A stretch of 18,843 bases of DNA, taken from positions 1 to 18,843 of the forward strand of contig JAFAPJ010000570.1 of assembly GCA_019247255.1 (NCBI GenBank), written 5' to 3'. Shown here piece after piece: positions 1 to 6,105 of this stretch. The notes beneath the pieces are model-generated. The model was not told where the DNA came from and made no database searches. It saw nothing but the letters and a program-made list of their open reading frames with translations. The DNA comes from Methylobacteriaceae bacterium. GTDB lineage: Bacteria; Pseudomonadota; Alphaproteobacteria; Rhizobiales; Beijerinckiaceae. Within the stretch, counting starts at the first letter, position 1; every line of letters starts with the position of its first letter. A program made the translations under genes and the position numbers.

Positions 1-375
1 CACCTGGCCCCCCGCGCCGAGCAGGACCGCCTCGGCTTCGAGATAATCGTTGTTGACGCCCCCGCCGACGCCGCTGCCGGCCCCGCCCGTCTGGCCCGCG
101 TAATCGTTGATGTTGAGGCCGATCACGCGGACGACGAGGCGGGAGCCGGGGCGGGCGAGCCCGGACGAGGCGAGCTCGCTCAGCATGGCCCGCTGGACGA
201 GGTCGGCGCTCGCGCCAGCGCCGAGCTCACGCAGCCGCGACACGTCCACCGTGATCGCGGGCGCCGGCGCGACCTGGACGCGTCCGCGCGCGGCAGCCGC
301 CGGCGGCTCGACGGCGAGGAACAGGGAAGCTGCGAGCGCCGCGGCGACCGCGGCGTGGAAACGGGGGGACTTCAT
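1..375 (-). CDS. Secreted protein of unknown function (5' part, runs off the left edge)
   Basis: The frame opens at an ATG (complement of 373-375) and stays open for 125 codons to the window edge, so the C-terminus is missing. Residues 1 to about 29 form a signal peptide: MKSPRF, then an alanine/leucine-rich core, then a PPAAAA stretch. The mature part begins with VQVAPAPAITVDVSRLRELG and continues through a helical stretch with ADLVQRAMLSELASSG and a beta-like SRLVVRVIGLNIND. A glycine-rich loop near residues 96-108 (GQTGGAGSGVGGGVNN) is followed by DYLEAEAVLLG. I do not recognise a family. The gene lies downstream of greA on the same strand with a 104-base gap, so it may share greA's transcript; no clear terminator lies between them. 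Export to the periplasm is the only functional statement I would make. Confidence 0.7.
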   Translation of the reverse strand, partial: MKSPRFHAAVAAALAASLFLAVEPPAAAARGRVQVAPAPAITVDVSRLRELGAGASADLVQRAMLSELASSGLARPGSRLVVRVIGLNINDYAGQTGGAGSGVGGGVNNDYLEAEAVLLGAGGQV

Positions 376-479
376 GGCTGGATCGCTCAGTTCGACGACC
401 TCCATGTGGGGTGGCCGAGCCCGGATCGCCGTGCGTTGGCGCACCTGCGACATCGCGGTCGCCGATCTCGCGCCGGACC

Positions 480-953
480 TCACCGGAACGCGACGTCGAC
501 GATCTCGTAGGACTTGCCGCCGCCGGGGGTCCGGACCTCGACCGTGTCGCCGATCGTCTTGCCGATGAGGGCGCGGGCGACCGGGGAGGAGATCGAGACG
601 CGGCCCGACTTCACGTCGGCCTCGGGGTCGCCCACGATCTGGTAGGTCTTCTCCTCCTCCGTGTCCTCGTCGACGAGCTTCACGGTCGCGCCGAACTTCA
701 CGGTGTCGCCCGAGAGCTTCGAGACGTCGATGATCTCGGCGCGCGCGATCATGGATTCGAGCTCGAGAATGCGGCCCTCGTTCAGGGACTGGCTCTCCTT
801 GGCGGCGTGGTACTCGGCGTTCTCCGACAGGTCGCCGTGGGCGCGCGCCTCCGCGATCGCCTCGATGATGCGGGGGCGTTCCACCTGCTGACGATGGCGC
901 AGCTCCTCCTCCAATGCGGCGAAGCCCTTCCCGGTGATCGGCAGCTTGTCCAT
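480..953 (-). CDS. greA: Transcription elongation factor GreA
   Basis: GreA binds in the secondary channel of RNA polymerase and stimulates cleavage of backtracked RNA, so stalled elongation complexes can restart. The 157-residue product begins [18 protein letters not shown] and matches the family's usual length of about 158. The N-terminal coiled coil (about residues 1-75) contains [15 protein letters not shown], with the acidic tip residues D41 and E44 at the same numbers as in E. coli GreA. The C-terminal globular domain holds [26 protein letters not shown]. The frame is open upstream to 1127, but homology starts at the ATG at 953, preceded by an AAGAGA-like ribosome site. The upstream neighbour on the same strand is the panE-like gene, 201 bases away. 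Identity is firm. Confidence 0.97.
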   Translation of the reverse strand: MDKLPITGKGFAALEEELRHRQQVERPRIIEAIAEARAHGDLSENAEYHAAKESQSLNEGRILELESMIARAEIIDVSKLSGDTVKFGATVKLVDEDTEEEKTYQIVGDPEADVKSGRVSISSPVARALIGKTIGDTVEVRTPGGGKSYEIVDVAFR

Positions 954-1154
954 CGTCGTGTCTCTTGGAACCGAGGCCGGCCGGACAGGACGTCCGAACG
1001 GAGGGGCGGCTCGGCCTGCCGGGCTACCGCCGTCCCGCCGGATAAAGCCGCATGCGGAATGGGCCTCGATGCCGCCGCGGCCGCCACCGCTGCGGGCAAG
1101 TGTCGTGGAATGAGGCAGGCAGCGCAAGAGCCCCGCGAAACGGGCCTCGCCGCG

Positions 1155-2054
1155 TCAGGCCGTGCCGTCGAGCGGGTGGCCGCTCGCCGCCGCGAGCAGC
1201 GCGAGAAGCGCCCGGTTGAGCGGCACCGGGACCCCGTGGCGGGCGCCCGCCCGGACGATCGCACCGGTGAGATGCTCGTGCTCGAGCGGACGCCCGGCGA
1301 GCCGGTCGTAGAGCATGGAGCTGCCGCCCGCCGGCCCGAACCCGCCGAGATTGCCGAGAACGGCCTGTGCGTCCTCCGGCCCGAGCCGGGCGCCCTCGGC
1401 TCGGGCGACCGCGACGGCCTCGGCCAGGATCGCGGCCGCGAGCGCGCGGATCGGCTCCTCGGCGAACAGCCCCCCGCCCCGGCGCAGGGTGAGCGCGGTG
1501 AGCGGGTTGTTGACGCTGTTCGAGAGGAGCTTGCGCCAGGCGACCGTGGCGAAGTCGTCCGTCCGCTGGACGGTGAAGCGCGTGCCGGCGAAGAGCGCCG
1601 CGAAGGCCTCTCCGTCCGGTCCGTCCGGGACGGTCATGCTGCTGCCGCCATGATGCCGGATGTGGCCGGGCGCGACCCGCTCGACGCTGCAATAGATGAT
1701 GGCCGGAAGGACGGCCGCCTCCCCGGAATGGGGGCGCACGCGGGCGAGATGCTCGACCCCGTTCTGCACGGGAACGATCACCGCCCCCGAGCGGGCCGCC
1801 CGCTCGATCCAGGGCGCCGCCCCGGCGGTGTCCTGCGCCTTGGTGGTGACGAGGAGCCAGGCCGGATCGTTCAGCGCCTCCGGCGCCGTCACGACCGGCA
1901 CCGTCGCCCGCCGGGTCTCGCCGCCGCTCTCGATCGCGAGCTCCCCGACCGGCGAGCGGACGCAGAGCGTCACGCCGCGGCCCGCTTCGGCCAGGGTCAC
2001 GGCCAGCATGCCGCCGATGCCGCCCGCGCCCACGATCGCGATCGTCCCGCTCAT
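1155..2054 (-). CDS. panE: 2-dehydropantoate 2-reductase (ketopantoate reductase family)
   Basis: The ApbA/PanE family reduces ketopantoate to pantoate with NADPH, a cytoplasmic step toward pantothenate and coenzyme A. The start at 2054 follows a strong GGAGGTGAG ribosome site and gives 299 residues; an ATG nine codons upstream is less likely. The N-terminal Rossmann domain shows IAIVGAGGIGGMLAVTLAEAG with GxGxxG at residues 9-14. PVQNGVEHLARV (about 95-106) follows the nucleotide fold. The C-terminal helical domain holds WRKLLSNSVNNPLTAL with the likely catalytic lysine K175, and LEHEHLTGAIVRAGARHG with E258 aligned to the substrate-binding glutamate of E. coli PanE. The gene is divergent from the SDR gene, 89 bases away. 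Family members are often paralogous and may act on other 2-oxo acids, so the exact substrate is less certain than the fold. Confidence 0.88.
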   Translation of the reverse strand: MSGTIAIVGAGGIGGMLAVTLAEAGRGVTLCVRSPVGELAIESGGETRRATVPVVTAPEALNDPAWLLVTTKAQDTAGAAPWIERAARSGAVIVPVQNGVEHLARVRPHSGEAAVLPAIIYCSVERVAPGHIRHHGGSSMTVPDGPDGEAFAALFAGTRFTVQRTDDFATVAWRKLLSNSVNNPLTALTLRRGGGLFAEEPIRALAAAILAEAVAVARAEGARLGPEDAQAVLGNLGGFGPAGGSSMLYDRLAGRPLEHEHLTGAIVRAGARHGVPVPLNRALLALLAAASGHPLDGTA

Positions 2055-2143
2055 CTCACCTCCGCCGTCGTCGGGCCGCATGGACCGGCCGGCCCCGGGC
2101 GGGCATAGCCGAAGCGAGGGCGAAGGGAACAGGGATCGGCGGC

Positions 2144-2911
2144 ATGGCGGACGAGCGGTGGACGGTCATCACGGGCGCGTCGAGCGGCATCGGCGCCGAG
2201 ATGGCGCGCGTCTTCGCCGGGCGCGGCGCGCCGCTCCTGCTGACGGCGCGCCGCGAGGACCGGCTCGCGGCCCTCAAGGCCGAGCTCTCGCCCTCGGTCC
2301 GGGTCGAGACGGTCGCGCTCGACCTCGAGCGACCCGACGGCGCCGACCGGCTCGTCGCGGCGGTCGAGGAACGCGGCATCGTCGTGCATACGCTCGTCAA
2401 CAATGCGGGCTTCGGCTTCCAGGGCCGGTTCGCGACCCTGCCCTACGCGGAGCAGGCCGCGATGGTGGAGCTCAACGTCACGAGCCTGACGCGCCTGTGC
2501 CGGCTCGTGCTCCCGGGACTCCTGGAGCGTCGGCGGGGCGGGATCATCAACCTCGCCTCGACCGCCTCCTTCCAGGCCGTGCCCTTCATGGCGGTCTACG
2601 CGGCCACCAAGGCCTACGTGCTGTCCCTATCGGAGGCGCTGCACGAGGAGGCGCGTCGCTCGGGCGTCGTGGTGACGGCAGTCTGCCCGGGCGCGACCGC
2701 GACCGAGTTCACGAAGCGCGCCGACATGGAGACATCCAAGCTCTTCGCGAACGCCATGGATGCGGCGACCGTCGCGCGGCTCGCGGTCGAGGGCTACGAG
2801 GCCGGCCGCGCCGTCGTCATCACGGGGGCCGCGAACGCCGCCATGACGCTCGCCTCCCGGCTCGTGCCCCGCGGCCTGACCCGCCGGGCCGCGGCCTGGC
2901 TGCAGAGATGA
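2144..2911 (+). CDS. Short-chain dehydrogenase/reductase (SDR), NAD(P)-dependent
   Basis: This is a classical SDR of 255 residues, cytoplasmic or at the inner membrane face. The nucleotide-binding motif TGASSGIG is at residues 10-17 and the NNAG motif at 86-89. N111, S139, Y152 and K156 (LASTASF...YAATKAY) form the usual catalytic tetrad. After the active site comes VVTAVCPGATATEFTKRADM, the usual substrate-loop region. An arginine at 36-37 (LLLTARR) after the second strand suggests NADP(H) preference; that is inference. It resembles the DltE-type SDRs (COG0300) that act on lipids or other hydrophobic carbonyls, but no substrate can be read from the sequence. The stop codon overlaps the start of the gtrA gene as ATGA, so the two are probably translated together. 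Confidence 0.9.
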   Translation: MADERWTVITGASSGIGAEMARVFAGRGAPLLLTARREDRLAALKAELSPSVRVETVALDLERPDGADRLVAAVEERGIVVHTLVNNAGFGFQGRFATLPYAEQAAMVELNVTSLTRLCRLVLPGLLERRRGGIINLASTASFQAVPFMAVYAATKAYVLSLSEALHEEARRSGVVVTAVCPGATATEFTKRADMETSKLFANAMDAATVARLAVEGYEAGRAVVITGAANAAMTLASRLVPRGLTRRAAAWLQR

Positions 2912-3321
2912 GCGGGCCGGGCCGCGAGGCGCACGGCATCGCGCGTCAGTTCGCGTCCTTCTTCGGGGTCGGGCTGCTCTCGGCCGGGGTCCATTACGGG
3001 ATGCTGTACAGCCTGGTCGAGGGCTACCGGCTCGACCCGGTCGCGGCCTCGCTCACCGGCTTCTGCACGGGCGGGATCGTCTCCTACCTCCTCAACAGGC
3101 GGGTCACCTACCGGAGCGACCGACCCCACGCGGAGGCGACCTGGCGCTTCGCCCTCGTCTCGGCGATCGGGTTCGGCCTCACCTGGGCCTTCATGACGCT
3201 CTTCGTCCGGGCGATCGGGATCCCGTACCTCCTGGCCCAGCTCGTCACGACCGGAATCGTTCTCGTCTGGCACTTCCTGGCCCACCGGTTCTGGACTTTC
3301 CGGGCGCCGCCCATCCCCTGA
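2908..3321 (+). CDS. GtrA family small membrane protein
   Basis: The 137-residue product matches the GtrA/DPMS fold, a four-helix inner-membrane protein. Family members are thought to help move polyprenyl-linked sugars across the membrane, as in O-antigen glucosylation. The hydrophobic segments lie at about 15-37, 44-62, 80-101 and 105-130. The family marks QFASFFGVGLLSAGVHYG near the start, FCTGGIVSYLLNRRVTYRS at 52-70 and HFLAHRFWTF near the C-terminus are all present; the NRRVTYRS and HRFWTF repeats after helices 2 and 4 are diagnostic. Its ATG overlaps the SDR stop codon (ATGA). No glycosyltransferase lies beside it, which is unusual for a gtrA gene in a glucosylation cluster, so its lipid-linked substrate is unknown. 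Its stop codon sits within a palindrome shared with the convergent MFS gene. Confidence 0.9.
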   Translation: MSGPGREAHGIARQFASFFGVGLLSAGVHYGMLYSLVEGYRLDPVAASLTGFCTGGIVSYLLNRRVTYRSDRPHAEATWRFALVSAIGFGLTWAFMTLFVRAIGIPYLLAQLVTTGIVLVWHFLAHRFWTFRAPPIP

Positions 3322-3338
3322 GGCCGGGACGCCTCAGG
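3317..3338. terminator. Palindrome between convergent genes, probable bidirectional terminator
   Basis: CCTGAGGC (3317-3324) and GCCTCAGG (3331-3338) are perfect 8-bp arms around a 6-base loop CGGGAC. The left arm contains the gtrA TGA stop (3319-3321) and the right arm contains the complement of the MFS stop (3334-3336). There is no T tract on either side, so calling it a terminator rests on the stem and its position between converging genes. Confidence 0.5.
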
Positions 3339-4575
3339 CCGCCGAGGTCGCGAGACGCCCGGGCCCGGCCCGGCGCGAGCTCGCGAGGAGGCCCAGCGCG
3401 ATCGCGCCGTTCATGAGGTTGAACGCGATGCCGTTGAGGAAGGCCGCCCGGTATGAGCCGGTCCAGTCGAAGATGACGCCGGACAGCCAGCCGCCGAGCG
3501 CCATGCCGAACAGGGTCGCCATGATGCAGATCCCGACCCGGGCGCCGGCCTGGCTCGCCGGGAAGTATTCGCGCACGATGATCGCGTAGGAGGGCACGAT
3601 CCCGCCCTGCACGAGGCCGAAGAGCCCCGAGATGATGTAGAGCGAGGTGAGCCCGTCGAAGAGCGTGTAGAGGACGAGGGTCGCGCCCTGGAGGAGCGAG
3701 CCGACGAGCAGCGTCGCGAGCCCGCCGATCCTGTCCGCCACGAAACCCGAGGCGAGGCGCGACACGATGCCGAGCCCGAGCATGATGGACAGCATCTCGG
3801 CCCCGCGGGCGACGCCGTAGCCGAGGTCGCCGCAATAGGCGACGATGTGAACCTGCGGCATCGCCATCGCGACGCAGCAGCCGAGCCCGGCGAGGATCAG
3901 GAGCGTCTGCAGCGCCCGCGGTCCGACCGGAAGGGCGCCCGGCCGGAAGCCCGGCGCGGGGCCGCCCGCGACGGCGCGCGGCGGCGGGCGGCGCAGCCCC
4001 GGCACGAGCGGCAGCATGAGGGCGAGGCAGGCGAGCCCGATCGCGAGATGGGCGGTGCGCCAGCCGTAGGCCGCGACGAGGTGCTGGACGATCGGCGGCC
4101 AGATCGCTCCCGCGAGGTAGTTGCCCGAGGCGCAGATCGCGACCGCGATCCCGCGCCGACGCACGAACCAGAGCGAGACATGCGCGAGGAGCGGCCCGAA
4201 GCTCGCCGAGCAGCCGACTCCGATGAGGAGCCCGTGGACGAGCGCGAAGACGAGAAGGGTCGGGGCCGCGGCGGCCGCGAGATAGCCGAGCCCGAGGAGC
4301 AGAATCCCGAGGCTCGAGGGCGCGATAATCCCGAACCGGTCCGCGAGCCGCCCCATCAGGATGCCGCCGAACCCGACGCCGATCATCTGGAGCGTGTAGG
4401 GGAGGGAGGCCCCGCCGCGCGCGACGCCGAAATCGGCCTGCACCGCCGGGAGGGCCACGACGACCGACCACATGCCGACGCCCCCGACCGTGGAGAGCGC
4501 GAGCGCGCGCAAGAGCCTCGCCCACGCCTCGCGCCCGTCGAGCGCGTCCGGCGCCGCCGCTTCCAGACCCGGCAT
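3334..4575 (-). CDS. MFS transporter, 12 transmembrane segments, monocarboxylate-type
   Basis: The product is a 413-residue major facilitator superfamily permease of the inner membrane. The start at 4575 follows GGGGGAGG five bases upstream; a longer frame reaching 4872 has no membrane-protein character before it. Two six-helix halves are visible. The first half carries the MFS motif-A-like MGRLADRFG at 74-82 between helices 2 and 3 and RRRGIAVAICASGNYLAGAIW near 139-159. A central loop rich in proline and arginine (about 193-220) separates the halves. The second half has the equivalent FVADRIGG loop and YAIIVREYFPASQAGARVG. The layout resembles the monocarboxylate/oxalate-formate antiporter branch of the family, so a small organic acid is a plausible substrate, but no substrate can be proved. 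It is divergent from amiC and convergent with gtrA. Confidence 0.88.
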   Translation of the reverse strand: MPGLEAAAPDALDGREAWARLLRALALSTVGGVGMWSVVVALPAVQADFGVARGGASLPYTLQMIGVGFGGILMGRLADRFGIIAPSSLGILLLGLGYLAAAAAPTLLVFALVHGLLIGVGCSASFGPLLAHVSLWFVRRRGIAVAICASGNYLAGAIWPPIVQHLVAAYGWRTAHLAIGLACLALMLPLVPGLRRPPPRAVAGGPAPGFRPGALPVGPRALQTLLILAGLGCCVAMAMPQVHIVAYCGDLGYGVARGAEMLSIMLGLGIVSRLASGFVADRIGGLATLLVGSLLQGATLVLYTLFDGLTSLYIISGLFGLVQGGIVPSYAIIVREYFPASQAGARVGICIMATLFGMALGGWLSGVIFDWTGSYRAAFLNGIAFNLMNGAIALGLLASSRRAGPGRLATSAA

Positions 4576-4638
4576 GTCCTCCCCCGGCTTGTTCGTTGCG
4601 GCCCTCGGTAGCAGAGCGGGCGGCCTCGCGGCACCCGT

Positions 4639-4659
4639 CCGGCGGGAAGACCCCGCCGG
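4639..4659. repeat. Inverted repeat in the MFS/amiC divergent spacer
   Basis: CCGGCGGG (4639-4646) and CCCGCCGG (4652-4659) are perfect 8-bp arms separated by AAGAC. The repeat lies 64 bases upstream of the MFS start and 85 bases upstream of the amiC start. It could be an operator for one of the divergent genes or a leader hairpin; neither can be decided from sequence. Confidence 0.45.
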
Positions 4660-4743
4660 CCCTGACGGCATGGCTTCGGACGCTGGATAAGGCGGCGTTA
4701 ACCAAGCCGAGGCCAGATCGAAGGCCCGAACCGGGTCCGACCG

Positions 4744-5960
4744 ATGCCGCGCGGGCGCGCCGCCTTGTCCATCGCGATGCTGGCTCTCGGGCTGGCCGCC
4801 CTTGCGGGACCGGCCAGGGCCGAGGCCGGCGAACCCGCGCGCGCCGCCGTCGCGGTCGCGGCCCGGCTGCACGGCGACGGATCGCGCGCGACGTTGAGGT
4901 GACCCTCTCCCGCCCCGTCGAGGCGCGCGCCTTCGTGCTCGAACGCCCGGACCGGGCCGTGATCGAGCTGCCCGACGTGAATTGCCAGCTGCCGCCGGAC
5001 GGCGGGGCGGCCCGGGCCGGCCCGGTCGCGGGGTTCCGCTGCGGCGCCGCCGGGCCCGGGCGGTCCCGCATCGTGGTCGATCTTGCGACCCCCGCGGTCG
5101 TCGGCCGCCTCGCGACCGAGCCCGGGCCGCTCCAGGGCTCCGCTATCCTGTCCGTGGAGATCGCCCGGACCGACCGCGACGCCATGCGCCGGGCCGCCGC
5201 GGAGCCGGGCTTCGACCGCATCGACGCGACAGGCTCGATCGGCCCCCGCGGCCAAGCCCGTCTGCCCGTGATTGTCCTAGACGCGGGTCATGGCGGCACG
5301 GATCCCGGCGCCAAGGCGGGGAACGGCCTGGAGGAGAAGAACCTGACGCTGGCCTTCGTGGCCGGGCTCCGGGAACGTCTCGCGGCGACCGGGCGCTTCA
5401 GGATCGTGCTCACGCGCGAGGGCGACGTCTTCGTGCCCCTCGACGAGCGGGTCCGAATCGCCCGCGAGGCCGGGGCCGCCTTGTTCATCTCGATCCACGC
5501 CGATTCGATCGCCCGGCCCTCCGTCCGGGGCGCGACGATCTACACGGGCGCCGACCGCGCGACGGACAGCGAATCGGCGAGCCTCGCGGAGCGCGAGAAC
5601 GCGGCCGACGGCGCGCCTGCAAGCCCGGAGGTCGACGCCACGACCGTCGCGGACATCCTCCAGGATTTGACGCTCCGCGAGACCCGCGCCTTCTCCCACC
5701 GCTTCGCGACGCTGCTCCTCGACCGCCTCGGCCCCGTGATCCGCTTCAGCGTGCAGCCCCACCGGCAAGCTGGGTTCCGGGTTCTCCGGGCGCCCGACGT
5801 GCCGGCCGTCCTCGTCGAGCTCGGCTATCTGTCGAACGCCCGCGACACCGAGCTCATGCTCTCCGATGGCTGGCGGACGCGCTCGACGGAGGCGGTGGCG
5901 GAGGCGGTGATGCGCTTCTTCGCGCCCGTTGTCGCGGCCCGCGCCCCAGTTTCACCATAG
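4744..5960 (+). CDS. amiC: N-acetylmuramoyl-L-alanine amidase AmiC, apparently frameshifted near 4894
   Basis: AmiC-type periplasmic zinc amidases cut the bond between N-acetylmuramic acid and the peptide stem to separate dividing cells. The N-terminus (ATG 4744) encodes a clear signal peptide, MPRGRAALSIAMLALGLAAL then AGPARA, and the start of an AMIN domain (AARLHGDGSRAT). That frame stops at TGA 4900-4902. The AMIN domain resumes without a gap in another frame from about 4896 with EVTLSRPVEARAFVLERPDR and ends in the complete Amidase_3 domain. The domain has DAGHGGTDPGA and LEEKNLTLAF (zinc ligands H and E), ISIHADS (zinc ligand H) and VLVELGYLSN (catalytic E). Adding one base, for example one more T at 4894-4895, would restore a single protein of about 405 residues. 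The frame open upstream to 4596 is arginine-rich and not real. mrcA follows on the same strand. Confidence 0.85.
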
Positions 5961-6052
5961 ATGCCGTGTCGTAACGGGGTTAGAGTCCCGCAGGAAAAGT
6001 GAGGCGCGGCGCCGGCCATCGCGTGTCGGCTCGCCAACGCTTGCCGCGGACG

Positions 6053-6077
6053 GCCGGGCGGCGCAGAGGCGCCCGGC
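6053..6077 (+). repeat. Hairpin between amiC and mrcA
   Basis: GCCGGGCG (6053-6060) and CGCCCGGC (6070-6077) are perfect 8-bp arms around a 9-base loop, ending 28 bases before the mrcA start. It may end the amiC transcript or sit in the mrcA leader. No T tract follows it. Confidence 0.45.
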
Positions 6078-6105
6078 GATTGCGGCGGATGACGGATAGG
6101 CGCGG

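Noticed and set aside
431..444. GTGCG-TTGG-CGCAC hairpin between greA and the left-edge gene
   Set aside because: The 5-bp stem is too short and has no T tract, so it cannot be called a terminator in DNA of this composition.
1048..1057. CCGCATGCGG palindrome upstream of greA
   Set aside because: A 10-base GC-rich palindrome is expected by chance at this length scale and no repeat of it was seen.
4596..4895. Upstream ATG at 4596 as the amiC start
   Set aside because: The translation before 4896 in that frame is arginine/proline-rich with no signal peptide, while the neighbouring frame from 4744 has a perfect signal peptide and the beginning of the AMIN domain.
4880..4902. Programmed -1 ribosomal slippage in amiC
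   Set aside because: No X-XXY-YYZ heptamer or A/T run is present; a missing base explains the data more simply. Not fully excluded.
3245..5221. A 658-codon minus-strand frame overlapping the MFS gene and amiC
   Set aside because: It is in a different frame from the MFS permease, is arginine-rich, and crosses the amiC coding region.
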